64,000 bases of DNA from Dechloromonas sp. HYN0024. GTDB lineage: Bacteria; Pseudomonadota; Gammaproteobacteria; Burkholderiales; Rhodocyclaceae. The stretch spans positions 2,302,001-2,366,000 of the forward strand of contig NZ_CP031842.1 of the NCBI RefSeq assembly GCF_003441615.1, in the 5' to 3' direction. Positions 37,516 to 54,035 of this stretch are shown here, one piece after another; position 1 is the stretch's first letter, and every line of letters begins with the position of its first letter. The notes beneath the pieces were generated by a model. That model did no database searches. It worked only from the letters and a program-made list of their open reading frames with translations, and was not told the origin of the DNA. A program made the translations under genes and the position numbers.

Positions 37516-37600
37516 TGGTGCCGACGGCGAGACTCGAACTCGCACAGCTTGCGCCACTACCCCCTCAAGATAGCGTGTCTACCAATTTCACCACGTCGGC
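37516..37600 (-). tRNA. tRNA-Leu (anticodon GAG)
   Basis: An 85-base class II tRNA with a seven-base acceptor pair GCCGACG/CGTCGGC, D-arm, anticodon loop CTTGAGG (anticodon GAG, reading CUC/CUU), a long variable arm typical of leucine tRNA, TTCGAGTC in the T-loop and an encoded CCA end. It lies between secG and nuoA, its usual betaproteobacterial position, and may share the secG transcript. Confidence 0.95.
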
Positions 37601-37653
37601 ACATCTTTTTTGGGCCTCCCGGCGAGGACTTAATGCCGGACAACCCCTTGCAT

Positions 37654-38025
37654 TTACTTCGGTATGTCTTTCGCCTTGGAACCCGCACCTGCAGGAGCCG
37701 CTGGCGATTCACCACCCGTTGAAGCAGGCGGCGAAACAGTCTCGGATTGTACCGTTTCTTGCATGACACTGCCAGTCGTTTTTGGCTTGCTTGAAGCAAT
37801 GTAAGCCAGAGTCAGGCTGGTGACAAAAAACACGGCAGCAAGAACGCCGGTGGTCCGACTCAAAAAGTTGGCTGAGCCCGTGGCACCAAACAGGCTACCG
37901 GACGCACCACTACCAAAAGCAGCCCCCATATCGGCACCTTTGCCATGCTGCATGAGCACCAGACCAATAATGGCAATTGCCACCAGGATATGGATCGTCA
38001 GGACGAGAGAAAATAACCAGTTCAT
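37654..38025 (-). CDS. secG: Protein-export membrane protein SecG
   Basis: A 123-residue SecG with two membrane helices and the family pattern [16 protein letters not shown]. It assists SecYEG translocation. The C-terminal 45 residues are low-complexity and rich in Pro, Ala, Ser and Gly, longer than in E. coli. It starts 11 bases after tpiA, the usual neighbour. Confidence 0.93.
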   Translation of the reverse strand: MNWLFSLVLTIHILVAIAIIGLVLMQHGKGADMGAAFGSGASGSLFGATGSANFLSRTTGVLAAVFFVTSLTLAYIASSKPKTTGSVMQETVQSETVSPPASTGGESPAAPAGAGSKAKDIPK

Positions 38026-38036
38026 TTGTCAGCCTA

Positions 38037-38786
38037 TCAATTCGCCGCGAGGCAAATCGTCAAAAAATCATCAGCAACCAAGGCGGCGCCACCGATCAAA
38101 CCACCATCGATGTCCGACTGCCCAAACAACTCCTTCGCATTCTGCGGCTTTACACTACCGCCGTAGAGAATACGCAAACCTTCTGCCACACCTGCATCCA
38201 GCTCCGCCACCTGAGCCCGGATCGCCGCATGCACCGCCTGCGCCTGCGCCGGAGATGCCGTGACACCGGTACCGATAGCCCAGACCGGCTCATAGGCAAT
38301 CACTGCCGATGCCAGCGCCGCAACACCGACCCGATCGAGAACCGCCGACAACTGCCGGGCGATCACCGAAGTGGTCTGACCGGCTTCGCGCTCACCCAGT
38401 GTTTCACCAACACACAGAACGGGCACCAGACCGGCTTTTTGCGCCGCTTGAAACTTAGCGGCAACGACGGCATCGCTTTCGCCAAACATTGCACGCCGCT
38501 CGGAATGGCCGACCAGTACGTAGCGACACCCGAATTCAACGAGCATCGACGCGGAAACTTCGCCGGTAAAAGCACCAACAGGATGCTCACTCACCGACTG
38601 AGCACCGAGCGCCACCGACGAGCCCTGCAAGGCTGCCTGCCCCTGTCCGAGATAGGGATAGGGCGGACATACTGCGATTTCGCAGGTCAATCCGGAAGCG
38701 CCTGCCGCGATACGCGCCAGCAAGGCCGCGTTCTGCTGCAATGTGCCGTGCATCTTCCAGTTACCAGCAACGAGCTTTCTACGCAT
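38037..38786 (-). CDS. tpiA: Triosephosphate isomerase
   Basis: A 249-residue TIM-barrel enzyme interconverting dihydroxyacetone phosphate and glyceraldehyde 3-phosphate. The catalytic lysine lies in AGNWKMHG, the histidine in VGHSERR and the glutamate in [11 protein letters not shown]. Length is normal. It is followed at once by secG in the same direction. Confidence 0.97.
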   Translation of the reverse strand: MRRKLVAGNWKMHGTLQQNAALLARIAAGASGLTCEIAVCPPYPYLGQGQAALQGSSVALGAQSVSEHPVGAFTGEVSASMLVEFGCRYVLVGHSERRAMFGESDAVVAAKFQAAQKAGLVPVLCVGETLGEREAGQTTSVIARQLSAVLDRVGVAALASAVIAYEPVWAIGTGVTASPAQAQAVHAAIRAQVAELDAGVAEGLRILYGGSVKPQNAKELFGQSDIDGGLIGGAALVADDFLTICLAAN

Positions 38787-38873
38787 GGGCTAGACGATTC
38801 TGTTGGCAAAAAACCTTCGGATTATAGCGACTCGACGATTTTTCGGTCAATACGATTAGGCATTCAAGGTGTT

Positions 38874-40226
38874 TTATTGCGCCAGCGCACCGACTACGGC
38901 CGCCAGTTTTTCGGCCGCATCGGCCACCTCGACTGCATCTTCGCCTTCCACCATGACGCGCAGCAGCGGCTCGGTACCCGAGGCACGGAGTAGCACCCTG
39001 CCCCGTCCGGCCAACCCCGTTTCCGTTTCGGCCAGCGCCGAGGTAATTGCTGGATGATCTTTCCAGGCGAACCCGCGGGTGATCGGCACATTGATCAACT
39101 TCTGCGGATAGAGCACCAAGTCGCCGAGCAAACCCTTCAGGTCGCAGCCGGCCTCACGCAGCGCCGCCATGACCTGCAAGGCGGCGACAATGCCATCACC
39201 GGTGGTATGGCGATCCATGGCCAGGATATGGCCGGAGTTTTCCCCGCCATAGAGCCAGCCCTTTTCGTTAAGCATTTCGACCACATACCGGTCGCCGACC
39301 GCCGCCCGGACAAACGGGATGTCGAGTTTGCCGAGGGCGTGCTCGAGCGCCAGATTGGTCATCAGCGTACCAACCACGCCCTTGACCTTGCCGGCACGGG
39401 CCCGGCTGCGGACGATGGCGAACAGCAGTTGATCGCCATCGTAAAGCGTGCCTTCAGCATCGACCATCTGCAGGCGGTCAGCATCGCCGTCGAGCGCCAC
39501 GCCAAGATCCGCCTGATTAGCCAGCACAGCCTCGCGCAAGGCCTTGGGGGCTGTCGCCCCGACCCCGTCGTTGATATTCAGACCATTGGGCTGCGCGCCG
39601 ATAGTCACGACATCTGCCCCCAACTCATGAAAGACGCTGGGCGCGATATGGTAGGCCGCGCCGTGCGCGCAATCGACGACAATCTTCAGGCCACGCAGGT
39701 CGAGATCGTTGGGAAAGGTGCTTTTGCAGAATTCGATGTAGCGGCCACGCGCATCGTCGATGCGTCTGACCCGACCAAGATCGGCGGGCGGGGCACAGAC
39801 GATGGGCTGATCAATGCCGGCCTCGATGGCGTGCTCGACCTCGTCGGGCAATTTGGTACCTTGCGCCGAGAAAAACTTGATGCCGTTGTCGTAGTAGGGA
39901 TTGTGCGACGCCGAAATGACGATACCGGCCTGCAGGCGCAAGGCGCGGGTCAGATAGGCGACCGCCGGTGTCGGCAAGGGGCCAACCAGGAAGACATCAA
40001 TGCCGGCAGCAGAAAATCCTGCCTCCAGCGCCGATTCGAGCATGTAACCAGAGAGTCGGGTGTCCTTGCCGATCAGCACGGCGGGACGTTCACCGGGGGG
40101 CATATTGCTCTGACTCAACAAGGCCTTGCCGGCCGAATAGCCAAGATGCATGACGAAATCGGGGGTAATCGGCGATTGTCCAACCCGGCCGCGAACCCCA
40201 TCCGTACCGAAATATTTCCTGCTCAT
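38874..40226 (-). CDS. glmM: Phosphoglucosamine mutase
   Basis: A 450-residue alpha-phosphohexomutase making glucosamine-1-phosphate for peptidoglycan and LPS. The phosphoserine loop [12 protein letters not shown] is near residue 102, the metal loop DGDADRL near 245 and the C-terminal phosphate-binding loop [12 protein letters not shown]. The ATG at 40226 overlaps the folP stop as ATGA, so folP and glmM are coupled. Confidence 0.97.
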   Translation of the reverse strand: MSRKYFGTDGVRGRVGQSPITPDFVMHLGYSAGKALLSQSNMPPGERPAVLIGKDTRLSGYMLESALEAGFSAAGIDVFLVGPLPTPAVAYLTRALRLQAGIVISASHNPYYDNGIKFFSAQGTKLPDEVEHAIEAGIDQPIVCAPPADLGRVRRIDDARGRYIEFCKSTFPNDLDLRGLKIVVDCAHGAAYHIAPSVFHELGADVVTIGAQPNGLNINDGVGATAPKALREAVLANQADLGVALDGDADRLQMVDAEGTLYDGDQLLFAIVRSRARAGKVKGVVGTLMTNLALEHALGKLDIPFVRAAVGDRYVVEMLNEKGWLYGGENSGHILAMDRHTTGDGIVAALQVMAALREAGCDLKGLLGDLVLYPQKLINVPITRGFAWKDHPAITSALAETETGLAGRGRVLLRASGTEPLLRVMVEGEDAVEVADAAEKLAAVVGALAQ

Positions 40227-41059
40227 TGCTTTGCCTCTTGTTCTATTGCCGACCACACCGCCAGAGCATCCCTGGTTGCCGCGACATCATGCACCCGCAG
40301 TATTTTCGCACCTTTTTGGGCAGCCATCAGCGCTGCCGCGACACTAGCAGCCAGTCGTTCACCGACCGGGCGACCGGTAATCGCCCCCAGCATCGACTTT
40401 CTCGAGACACCGACGAGCATCGGCAAGCCATCGACCCCCGCTCCCTTGATGGACCGGAAAAGGGCCAGGTTGTGATCCAGCGTCTTGCCAAAACCGAAGC
40501 CTGGATCGAGTACCAGCCGCTGATCGGCGACCCCAGCCTGACGGCAGCGCATCACAGCATCAGCGAGAAATGAGCGGACCTCGGCGACGACATCGCCATA
40601 ATGCGGCGTAGCCTGCATGGTGCCGGGCTCGCCCTGCATGTGCATGACGCACACGGCACAATCACTCCCCGCCACCGCCGCCAGGGCCTCCGGGTGAGCC
40701 ATGCCGGTAATGTCGTTGATCATCGATGCCCCGGCTGCCAGAGCTGCCCGCATAACGGCTGGCTTGTAGGTATCAACCGAGATGGGTACTCCCCAACCGA
40801 CAATTTCCTTGAGTACCGGTAGCAGGCGGCACAATTCATCGGCTTCAGAGGTCGGAGTCGCCCCCGGCCGTGAGGATTCGGCACCAATATCGAGGATATC
40901 CGAGCCCGCCTCGAACTGCTGACGGGCGTGCCGGATGGCCTGCTCGACATTGCCGATAAGGCCATCGCCCGAAAAAGAATCCGGCGTCAGATTAACGATC
41001 CCCATCAACAGGGGACGATCAAGCGGGAGGCTGAAATCGCCGCAGTGCAGATTTGTCAT
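40223..41059 (-). CDS. folP: Dihydropteroate synthase
   Basis: A 278-residue TIM-barrel enzyme joining pterin pyrophosphate and p-aminobenzoate in folate synthesis. Signatures [26 protein letters not shown] and [10 protein letters not shown] are present. The ATG at 41059 is only five bases from the T-tract of a terminator hairpin and has no recognisable ribosome site; upstream in-frame sequence is antisense to the ftsH end region and lacks family similarity. Confidence 0.95.
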   Translation of the reverse strand: MTNLHCGDFSLPLDRPLLMGIVNLTPDSFSGDGLIGNVEQAIRHARQQFEAGSDILDIGAESSRPGATPTSEADELCRLLPVLKEIVGWGVPISVDTYKPAVMRAALAAGASMINDITGMAHPEALAAVAGSDCAVCVMHMQGEPGTMQATPHYGDVVAEVRSFLADAVMRCRQAGVADQRLVLDPGFGFGKTLDHNLALFRSIKGAGVDGLPMLVGVSRKSMLGAITGRPVGERLAASVAAALMAAQKGAKILRVHDVAATRDALAVWSAIEQEAKQ

Positions 41060-41063
41060 GGTA

Positions 41064-41095
41064 CAAAAATAAAAGGCCGGGAGAGACTCCCGGCC
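41064..41095 (-). terminator. Rho-independent terminator between ftsH and folP
   Basis: A perfect nine-base stem GGCCGGGAG / CTCCCGGCC with a three-base loop, followed on minus by TTTTATTTTT. It lies 20 bases after the ftsH stop and abuts the folP start, so folP translation may depend on read-through. Confidence 0.88.
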
Positions 41096-41114
41096 GATTG
41101 AACTGGCGCAAAAA

Positions 41115-42995
<1,881 letters not shown>

Positions 42996-43050
42996 GCTTG
43001 CTCTCCTTTTACAGCGACGAGCGATAAAAATGCCATTCTAAACAAAACTC

Positions 43051-43668
43051 TTAGCGCAATGTGCGTCCGAGCAAATAAAGCTCGGCGCTGCGATCACGTG
43101 AAGCATCCGGTTTGCGCACCACAACCGTCTTGAAAGTCTCCCGCATCTGGCGCAGAAATGTTTCGTAATCTGTCCCTTGGAACACTTTGACCAGAAAAGC
43201 ACCCTCCGGTTTCAGATGCGCCCGAGAAAACTCCAGCCCCAGCTCGGCCAGATGCATGATGCGCGCCTGATCGACCAGCGGCACCCCTGACATATTGGGG
43301 GCCATATCGGACATTACAAGCCCCACCTGGCGATCACCGACATGTTTTTCCAGTTGTTCGAGGACCTCGTCTTCACGGAAATCCCCCTGAATAAAATGAA
43401 CATTGTGAATCGGCTCCATCTCGAGGAGATCAAGGGCAATCACCATGCCGCCGTCGCCAACCCTCTTGGTTGCGACCTGAGACCAGCCACCCGGCGTCGC
43501 GCCAAGGTCGACAACGACCTCGCCGCGCTTGAGCAATTTGTCCTTGTCATCGATCTCGAGCAACTTGAAAGCGGCACGCGAACGCCATCCGTCCTTCCGC
43601 GCCAACTGCACGTAGGTATCATTGACATGCTCGCGCATCCAAGCTTTACTGGTTCTCGTTCTTTTCAT
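43051..43668 (-). CDS. rlmE: 23S rRNA 2'-O-ribose methyltransferase RlmE (FtsJ/RrmJ)
   Basis: A 205-residue SAM-dependent methyltransferase that modifies U2552 of 23S rRNA. The SAM site is [14 protein letters not shown]; catalytic lysine and aspartate lie in SRAAFKL and SDMAPN. The ATG at 43668 ([10 protein letters not shown]) matches family starts; the long in-frame upstream stretch overlaps divergent yhbY and is rejected. It precedes ftsH in the same direction. Confidence 0.96.
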   Translation of the reverse strand: MKRTRTSKAWMREHVNDTYVQLARKDGWRSRAAFKLLEIDDKDKLLKRGEVVVDLGATPGGWSQVATKRVGDGGMVIALDLLEMEPIHNVHFIQGDFREDEVLEQLEKHVGDRQVGLVMSDMAPNMSGVPLVDQARIMHLAELGLEFSRAHLKPEGAFLVKVFQGTDYETFLRQMRETFKTVVVRKPDASRDRSAELYLLGRTLR

Positions 43669-43699
43669 TCGGTAAAATGCCGTTTTTGAAAGGTTGACT

Positions 43700-44065
43700 A
43701 TGCTGCAAATTACATCGGCCCAGCGCCGCGAACTGCGCGCCCAGGCCCACGCCCTGAATCCGGTTGTCTCGATTGCCGAGAACGGCCTCACCGAGGGCGT
43801 TCTGAAGGAAATCGAGTTGAACCTTAACGCCCACGAACTGATCAAGATCCGCGTTTATGGTGACAGCCGCGAAAATCGTCTCGCCTATTATGAGCAGATT
43901 TGTACCCAACTGGGTGCCGCACAGGTTCAACACATCGGCAAGCTGCTGGTGGTTTATCGCCCCATCCCCGCTGAAATCGCTGCGGCCAACGCCAAAAAAG
44001 CCCCCAAACCGCGCCGTCCGATTCCTGCCGCACCGCGCAAAAGCAAGCGCGCCTTTCAGGGCTGA
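43700..44065 (+). CDS. yhbY: YhbY-type CRM RNA-binding protein
   Basis: A 121-residue CRM-domain protein associated with pre-50S ribosomes. The basic N-terminal helices and the [13 protein letters not shown] turn ([10 protein letters not shown]) are visible, and the C-terminal 25 residues are a Lys/Arg/Pro tail. The ATG at 43700 has AAGG six bases upstream, preferred over TTG two codons earlier. It diverges from rlmE with 31 bases between starts, a conserved arrangement. Its stop directly abuts the stop of the convergent gene. Confidence 0.92.
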   Translation: MLQITSAQRRELRAQAHALNPVVSIAENGLTEGVLKEIELNLNAHELIKIRVYGDSRENRLAYYEQICTQLGAAQVQHIGKLLVVYRPIPAEIAAANAKKAPKPRRPIPAAPRKSKRAFQG

Positions 44066-44527
44066 TCACCTTAGCCCGCGACCACTCCACAACACCAGCC
44101 ACAATCCCAGCAGACTCTGCACCAGGTAGAGGATGCTGGAGATGCCGTGCCACGCAGCAAAACGGTCGCGCAGTACACTTTCCATCACTTCCCGCGGCAA
44201 GGCATCGAGCTTGAGTTGTGCCATCAGCGGCTGAATGCCGAACTGGCTGGCAGCAGCCAGCAGTGCCATCACGAACACCAGCCAGAACACCGCACTGCGC
44301 ACCACTCGCCCACCCCAGCGCGACACCAGAAATACCAGTAGCCAGGCGGCACATGCCAACCCCACCCAGCCGATCAAGGCAAACAGCTTGCCAGCCACCA
44401 TCCCGGCCAGTTGCCGGTCACCCAGGCCGGCAAAGAGCACCGGTGCCGCCATATAACCAATGGCCCACAGTCCACCCACCCACAGCGTGATGGCAAACAA
44501 GTAGAGGGCTTCGCTCAGTCGGCGCAC
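44066..44527 (-). CDS. DUF4149 family membrane protein
   Basis: A 153-residue protein with four predicted helices and the DUF4149 opening LFAITLWVGGLWAIGYMAAPVLF. Function is unknown; this family commonly sits near greA and yhbY in betaproteobacteria. It begins with GTG at 44527. It follows greA by 36 bases and ends exactly where yhbY ends on the other strand, the two stops forming TGATCA. Confidence 0.82.
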   Translation of the reverse strand: MRRLSEALYLFAITLWVGGLWAIGYMAAPVLFAGLGDRQLAGMVAGKLFALIGWVGLACAAWLLVFLVSRWGGRVVRSAVFWLVFVMALLAAASQFGIQPLMAQLKLDALPREVMESVLRDRFAAWHGISSILYLVQSLLGLWLVLWSGRGLR

Positions 44528-44563
44528 AGGGGGCTACCTTTCCTGCAAAACAGACAGTCGATG

Positions 44564-45040
44564 TTATTCGTAACGGACGTCGATCACTTCGTATTCACGC
44601 ATGCCACCCGGCGTCTGGACCTGGGCAATATCGCCGGCATATTTGCCGATCAGGGCCCGGGCCAGCGGAGAGTTGACCGAAATTTTTCCGGCCTTGATGT
44701 CAGCTTCGTCCTCACCAACGATCTGGTAGGTCACGGCATCGCCGGAGTCCTGATCCTCAAGATCGAGCGTTGCCCCAAAGACACAACGACCATCGGCATC
44801 GAGCAGCGTGGGGTCAATGATCTGGGCATGCGACAACTTGCCTTCGACTTCCTGGATACGCCCTTCGATGAAGCCCTGACGCTCCTTTGCTGCATCGTAT
44901 TCGGCATTTTCGGAGAGGTCGCCATGGGCCCGCGCCTCGGCGATGGCGCCGATCACCCAGGGGCGATCCACCGTCTTCAGGCGATGCAGTTCTTCGCGCA
45001 GCTTTTCGGCGCCTTTTACGGTCAGGGGAACTTTGCTCAT
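44564..45040 (-). CDS. greA: Transcription elongation factor GreA
   Basis: A 158-residue GreA that rescues backtracked RNA polymerase by stimulating transcript cleavage. The N-terminal coiled coil contains the acidic tip region ([14 protein letters not shown]), followed by the FKBP-like C-terminal domain with [15 protein letters not shown] lies six bases before the ATG at 45040. A terminator separates it from carB, so it may have its own promoter. Confidence 0.96.
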   Translation of the reverse strand: MSKVPLTVKGAEKLREELHRLKTVDRPWVIGAIAEARAHGDLSENAEYDAAKERQGFIEGRIQEVEGKLSHAQIIDPTLLDADGRCVFGATLDLEDQDSGDAVTYQIVGEDEADIKAGKISVNSPLARALIGKYAGDIAQVQTPGGMREYEVIDVRYE

Positions 45041-45060
45041 ATCAATCTTCCAGCAAAAGC

Positions 45061-45100
45061 AAAACCGCCGGTGCCCCGAAGGGGCCAACCCGGCGGTTTC
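45061..45100 (-). terminator. Terminator between carB and greA
   Basis: On minus, the stem AAACCGCCGG...CCGGCGGTTTT contains an inner GCCCC-TTCG-GGGGC hairpin with a stable UUCG-type loop, followed by TTTTGCTTTT. It begins 10 bases after the carB stop and ends carAB transcription. Confidence 0.88.
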
Positions 45101-45109
45101 AGGTTTGTC

Positions 45110-48316
<3,207 letters not shown>

Positions 48317-48331
48317 TTCTTTACTCTCGCC

Positions 48332-49489
48332 TTATTTCGCCGGCTGCAACGCGGCAACGCCACGCGTCATGGCATCCAGGAAGCGGTCAAACAGGTAGGC
48401 CACGTCATGCGGACCGGGGCTGGCTTCGGGGTGACCCTGGAAGGAGAACGCCGGCACGTCGGTGCGGGCAATGCCTTGAAGGGAACCGTCGAACAGCGAC
48501 ACATGGGTGGCGCGCAGGTTGGCCGGCAGGGAATCGGCATCGACAGCGAAACCGTGGTTCTGGCTGGTGATCAGCACCTGGCCGGTGTCCATGTCCTTGA
48601 CCGGATGGTTGGCACCATGGTGACCGAACTTCATCTTCAGGGTCTTGGCGCCTGACGCCAGGGCCAGCAACTGATGGCCGAGGCAGATGCCGAACGTCGG
48701 AATACCCCGATCGAGGAATTCACGGATCGCGGCAATGGCGTAATCGCACGGCTCAGGGTCGCCCGGGCCGTTCGACAGGAAAACGCCGTCCGGCTTGAGG
48801 GCCAGCACATCAGCCGCCGGCGTCTGGGCCGGCACCACCGTCAGCTTGACGCCGCGCTGGGCGAGCATGCGCAGAATGTTCTTCTTGACGCCAAAATCGT
48901 AGGCGACGACATGGAAGCGCGGTGCCGGGCCCGGCTGATAGCCGGTCAGCGTCCATTCACCTTCCGTCCAGGCATAGCTTTCCTTGGCCGAAACGACCTT
49001 GGCCAGATCCATGCCGTTGAGACCGGGGAAAGCACGGGCCATGGCCAGCGCCTTCGACTCATCGACATCGCCGGCCAGGATGCAACCGGCCTGGGCACCC
49101 TTCTCACGCAGGATGCGCGTCAGCTTGCGCGTATCGATGCCGGCAATGGCAACGATACCGTGCTTTTTGAGGTAGGACGACAGGTCGTCCTGGCTCCGCC
49201 AGTTCGAGGCGACCAGCGGCAAGTCACGAATGACCAGACCGGCGGCGTAATTGGCGTTGGATTCAAAATCCTCCGCATTGCAACCGGTGTTGCCGATATG
49301 CGGATAGGTCAGGGTGACAATCTGGCGGCAATAGGAGGGATCGGTGAGGATTTCCTGATAGCCCGACATGGCGGTGTTGAACACCACCTCGCCACTGGTG
49401 ACACCGTCTGCGCCGATGGATTGGCCCTTGAAAACCGTTCCGTCGGCGAGGGCGAGAATGGCGGGTATGAATGAGGGCAGCAACGACAC
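48332..49489 (-). CDS. carA: Carbamoyl-phosphate synthase small subunit
   Basis: A 385-residue glutaminase subunit. The N-terminal CarA domain precedes a class I amidotransferase with the nucleophilic cysteine in FGICLGHQ near residue 267 and the His/Glu pair in [13 protein letters not shown]. It starts with GTG at 49489 with GGAGA seven bases upstream. A leader hairpin lies 38-62 bases further upstream. Confidence 0.97.
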   Translation of the reverse strand: MSLLPSFIPAILALADGTVFKGQSIGADGVTSGEVVFNTAMSGYQEILTDPSYCRQIVTLTYPHIGNTGCNAEDFESNANYAAGLVIRDLPLVASNWRSQDDLSSYLKKHGIVAIAGIDTRKLTRILREKGAQAGCILAGDVDESKALAMARAFPGLNGMDLAKVVSAKESYAWTEGEWTLTGYQPGPAPRFHVVAYDFGVKKNILRMLAQRGVKLTVVPAQTPAADVLALKPDGVFLSNGPGDPEPCDYAIAAIREFLDRGIPTFGICLGHQLLALASGAKTLKMKFGHHGANHPVKDMDTGQVLITSQNHGFAVDADSLPANLRATHVSLFDGSLQGIARTDVPAFSFQGHPEASPGPHDVAYLFDRFLDAMTRGVAALQPAK

Positions 49490-49526
49490 GACCGGCTCTC
49501 CTTGAATTTCTAATTATTCATGTGCC

Positions 49527-49554
49527 GAGCGGGAAGGCTTGCGCCTCCCCGCTC
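49527..49554 (-). promoter_or_regulatory. Hairpin in the carA leader / kinase-carA gap
   Basis: Twelve-base arms GAGCGGGGAGGC and GCCTTCCCGCTC (minus) with one G-T pair close a GCAA tetraloop. On plus it is followed by CTTTTT, on minus it is preceded by AAAAAG. It may end the kinase transcript, block antisense reading or regulate carAB. No role is proven. Confidence 0.6.
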
Positions 49555-49604
49555 GTGCTTTTTAACCTTCCTATTTTAGCCGAAAAGTGGCTTTTCAGGC
49601 AAAT

Positions 49605-52175
49605 TCAAGGGATTACGCGAGTCTCGACGTACTGCTGCAAAACCGGCTTTACCTGCGCCATTTCATCAGCAAGATCGGCGTGGAGACGCTGACAGGCGGG
49701 CCAGTCAACGCTATCGGGAGCGAACGCGGCCTGCTCGATTTCCATCGCCAGACGTCGGGCCGTTTCGGCATGAAACATGGCCAGAAGACTCTTCACGGTA
49801 TGGGCATGCATGCGCAAAGCTTGCCCATCCACACTATCGAGCGCACTCTTGATGCGCCCGAGATGGGTATCCCACTCCGACAGAAACATCCCTGCCATCG
49901 TGGCGAATAGTTCGGGGTCACCAATGTCGCGCTGTGCCGCCGCCAGATCGATCCGCTTTGTTCCCGAGGGTGGCGCAGCAGCCAACAATGTCGGCTGATC
50001 AATATCGACGCAGCCTCGACTGCGCCCGAGGGCAGCAAACAACTCTGCCGGCCGCAAGGGCTTGGCGACGTAATCGTTCATGCCCGCCTCCATGCAGCGA
50101 TCGTGATCGCTGGCCATGACATTAGCGGTCATGGCGATGATATAGACAGGTTTGACCTCATGGGAAAGCACCCAGCTCCGGCGCATCTCCCTGGACCGAA
50201 TCGCCTCGGCCGCCTCGACCCCGCCCATCACCGGCATCTGCATGTCCATCAGGATAACGTCATAATGATCAGTGTCAAACAGATCAACCGCCTCGACCCC
50301 ATTGTTGGCCAAGGTCACCCGATGCGACTGGCGCTCAAGCAGGCGTTTTGCCAATTCCTGATTGACCGGATTGTCTTCGACCAGAAGGATATTGAGCGGT
50401 GTATCAGTACCTTGGGGAGCATTGTCCAGATCTATGTCGGCGAGAACGAAGTTTTCCTGCAAGCTGTTGTCCGGACCTTCAGCCAAGCCCAGCGCATCGA
50501 CCAGATCTGCGCCACCGACCGGCTTGACCAAATGGGCGGAAACACCAATCTCCCTGAGGCGGGTCAGATCGTGGCGCTGATTTTCCGTGGTCAGCATGAT
50601 CAGAAGTTTTTCGACCCGCCCCGATTTCTGCCAGGCTTCAGCCAGGGCAAACCCGGCCGGTGCAGCCATGCCGGCATCAGCAAAGACATAGTCGTAGGGG
50701 AAATCGACCGCACGACTGCGCTCGATGGCCGCTACAGCCGAGGCCCCATCGACTGAAAACGAAGACTGGATACCGAGCCGCTCCAGCAACTCGACCATGT
50801 AACGCCCGGCCTTTTCGTTGTCATCAATGACCAGAGCGCGCCGCCCACCATATTGAGAGCCGGCGAAAAACGCCTGTGTCTGCGTGATGGCCGACGCCTC
50901 GACGCCAAAGCGACCCGTAAACGAGAACACGGACCCAACGCCGGGGGTACTCTCGAGCGTGATCTTGCCATCCATCAGCTGCACCAGTCGGGCGCAGATG
51001 GCCAACCCCAGCCCTGTACCACCAAAGCGGCGGGTCGTCGTTACGTCGGCCTGGGAAAAAGCCTCGAAAATAGCCCGTTGCTTGTCGGCAGGCACACCGA
51101 TACCGGTATCGCGGATGGAAAACCTCAGAAAAACGGACTGATCGGTCTCCTGATCGACCGCCACGTCAAGAACCACTTCGCCATGCTCAGTAAATTTGAT
51201 CGCATTGCCGATCAGATTGATGATCACCTGGCGCAACCGCGTCGGGTCGCCGACGATTCGCAGCGGCACCTCGGGCCGAACATCAGCCACCAGTTCCAGG
51301 CCTTTCTTGTGGGCACTGACCGCAAGCACTCGAACCGCTTCAAGAACGGTGTCCTGAATCGAAAAAGCCAGCGCCTCAAATTCGACCTTGCCAGCTTCGA
51401 TTTTCGAAAAATCGAGAATGTCATTGACGATGGTCAGCAATGCTTCTGCCGACGACTTGACGGTCTTCAGGTAGTGACGCTGCTCGGCATCCAGTTCGGT
51501 ATCCAGCGCCAGATCAGTCATGCCGATAATGCCGTTCATCGGCGTCCTGATTTCATGGCTCATGTTGGCCAGAAACGCCCCGCGCGCCTTGTTCGCTGCC
51601 TCAGCCGCTTCCTTGGCCGAAATCAGCGCGGCTTCCGCATTCTTCACTTCACTGATATCGCGCTGCAAAACCAGCATGCGCACCGGTTTACCGTCAGCCT
51701 CACGCGCCGCTACCGCACCGCGCAACAAAAACCAGCGCCATTGACCATCGCGCGCCTTAAAACGACACTCGGCCTGAAAATGCGGCGACTGGCCCTGGAC
51801 ATGGGCCTCGATCTCCGCCTGCAGGAGGCGCAGATCTTCCGGATGAAGCATGCGCTCCCACTGGGTCAGCGAGTTATCAATCTCGGCGTCGTCGTAGCCC
51901 AGCATCTGCTTCCACTGGCGCCCAGCTTCGACGGTGCCGGCACGGAGATTCCAGTCAGCCAGTGCATCGCCCGACAATTTGGTATGCCAGGCGCCAAGAT
52001 TCATCGCCGCGTAGGCGCGATAAGACGAATCGACAATCCCGATCAGCCTTTCCATGCCATCGGCCAGCACATCCTGCCGGGCAGCCCTGGCCTGCTCGAT
52101 CAACGCCCGGAATTGCGGCTCGCCTTCGCCACCGAAGATTTCCTGAAGTTGCCGATCCAGCAGGCGGGATTTCAT
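49605..52175 (-). CDS. Soluble hybrid sensor histidine kinase (PAS-HisKA-HATPase-REC-REC-HPt)
   Basis: An 856-residue cytoplasmic kinase with no membrane helix. In order: an N-terminal helical region, a PAS domain (about 75-185), the HisKA phospho-histidine in [13 protein letters not shown] near 207, HATPase boxes NLIGNAIKF and DTGIGVP, a first receiver (VIDDN; acceptor in FADAGM; LVKPV), a second receiver ([20 protein letters not shown]) and an HPt domain with HTVKS near 790. This is a full BarA/ArcB-like phosphorelay, but no response regulator is adjacent. It starts nine bases after dapB and sits between dapB and carA, which are usually neighbours. Confidence 0.92.
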   Translation of the reverse strand: MKSRLLDRQLQEIFGGEGEPQFRALIEQARAARQDVLADGMERLIGIVDSSYRAYAAMNLGAWHTKLSGDALADWNLRAGTVEAGRQWKQMLGYDDAEIDNSLTQWERMLHPEDLRLLQAEIEAHVQGQSPHFQAECRFKARDGQWRWFLLRGAVAAREADGKPVRMLVLQRDISEVKNAEAALISAKEAAEAANKARGAFLANMSHEIRTPMNGIIGMTDLALDTELDAEQRHYLKTVKSSAEALLTIVNDILDFSKIEAGKVEFEALAFSIQDTVLEAVRVLAVSAHKKGLELVADVRPEVPLRIVGDPTRLRQVIINLIGNAIKFTEHGEVVLDVAVDQETDQSVFLRFSIRDTGIGVPADKQRAIFEAFSQADVTTTRRFGGTGLGLAICARLVQLMDGKITLESTPGVGSVFSFTGRFGVEASAITQTQAFFAGSQYGGRRALVIDDNEKAGRYMVELLERLGIQSSFSVDGASAVAAIERSRAVDFPYDYVFADAGMAAPAGFALAEAWQKSGRVEKLLIMLTTENQRHDLTRLREIGVSAHLVKPVGGADLVDALGLAEGPDNSLQENFVLADIDLDNAPQGTDTPLNILLVEDNPVNQELAKRLLERQSHRVTLANNGVEAVDLFDTDHYDVILMDMQMPVMGGVEAAEAIRSREMRRSWVLSHEVKPVYIIAMTANVMASDHDRCMEAGMNDYVAKPLRPAELFAALGRSRGCVDIDQPTLLAAAPPSGTKRIDLAAAQRDIGDPELFATMAGMFLSEWDTHLGRIKSALDSVDGQALRMHAHTVKSLLAMFHAETARRLAMEIEQAAFAPDSVDWPACQRLHADLADEMAQVKPVLQQYVETRVIP

Positions 52176-52184
52176 AATCTGGTG

Positions 52185-52994
<810 letters not shown>

Positions 52995-53477
52995 TTAAAA
53001 CCCCAACATGTCCATGAAACGACGGAAATAGCCCGGCGGCTCGCGCGGCGGCAGCGGCTTGTCGGCCTGCTCCGGCGACAGCGAACCGAGGTCGACGAGA
53101 CGGGTCTTGTTGACCGGCGCACTCAGTTCGTTCGAATCGCCACTTGCGATATCGCCACTGACGCGCTCAAGGCGACCCTCTCCATCGAAGAAAACGGTCA
53201 GCTTGCGCGACTCGACTTCGCCGGTCTTGCCACTCTTGTAGCGATAGATGTAATCCCAGCGCTGATGATGAAAAATATCGCTGACCAGCGGCGTTCCCAA
53301 CAGAAAGCGAACCTGATCACGTGTCTGGCCCGGCTTGAGCTGGGCAACCATCTCCTGCGTCAGGACATTGCCCTGCTGGATATCGATCTTGTATTCATTG
53401 ATGAAGCTCGGCTTGTAGGAACAAGCGGCGATAAGCGCGCAAGAAGCGGCGACGAGCAATAGGCGGGAACGGCGCAT
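52995..53477 (-). CDS. bamE: Outer membrane assembly lipoprotein BamE
   Basis: A 160-residue lipoprotein with lipobox LIAAC (acylated C19), then the SmpA/OmlA domain with LKPGQTRDQVRFLLGTP and the FFDGEGRLERV strand. It belongs to the Bam complex for outer-membrane beta-barrel insertion. The C-terminal extension of about 50 residues is proline-rich. It diverges from fur across 95 bases, a common Proteobacterial arrangement. Confidence 0.94.
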   Translation of the reverse strand: MRRSRLLLVAASCALIAACSYKPSFINEYKIDIQQGNVLTQEMVAQLKPGQTRDQVRFLLGTPLVSDIFHHQRWDYIYRYKSGKTGEVESRKLTVFFDGEGRLERVSGDIASGDSNELSAPVNKTRLVDLGSLSPEQADKPLPPREPPGYFRRFMDMLGF

Positions 53478-53572
53478 TCGATTTTCCGGAGTTTTTCAAT
53501 CGGCTTTGAAGCGGTATATCATACCCGAAATCAGCATTTCGCCTGATCGAACAATTTCAGGAACTCCTAGCA

Positions 53573-54016
53573 ATGAGCGATCCGCAAAGCCTCAAGAATA
53601 TGGGGCTCAAAGCCACTTTTCCCCGGCTCAAAATTCTTGAATTGTTCGAAACGAGCGCTTTGCGCCACATGACGGCGGAGGACGTGTACAAGCTCCTCAT
53701 CGCCGAAAACATGGACATCGGGCTGGCCACGGTTTACCGCGTCCTCACCCAGTTCGAACAGGCTGGCCTGCTCGAACGCCACTTCTTCGAATCCGGCAAG
53801 GCCGTTTTCGAAATCAACCACGGCAAGCATCACGACCATCTGGTCTGCATCAACTGCGGCCGGGTCGAAGAGTTCTACGATCCGGAAATCGAGAAACGCC
53901 AGAACGCCATTGCCCAGGAACGCGGGTTCGCCATCCAGGACCATGCGCTCTACCTCTACGCCAAGTGTTCGAAAACGCAGTGTCCACATCGCGACACGCC
54001 AGCGGCCAAAGCCTGA
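53573..54016 (+). CDS. fur: Ferric uptake regulator Fur
   Basis: A 147-residue iron-sensing repressor. The N-terminal winged helix ([34 protein letters not shown]) precedes a metal-binding dimerisation domain with [11 protein letters not shown] and a C-terminal cysteine pair in [17 protein letters not shown] lies upstream of the ATG. It is divergent from bamE, and the AT-rich middle of the gap could serve promoters in both directions. Confidence 0.96.
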   Translation: MSDPQSLKNMGLKATFPRLKILELFETSALRHMTAEDVYKLLIAENMDIGLATVYRVLTQFEQAGLLERHFFESGKAVFEINHGKHHDHLVCINCGRVEEFYDPEIEKRQNAIAQERGFAIQDHALYLYAKCSKTQCPHRDTPAAKA

Positions 54017-54035
54017 CTAACTGGCCGACTCTTCG

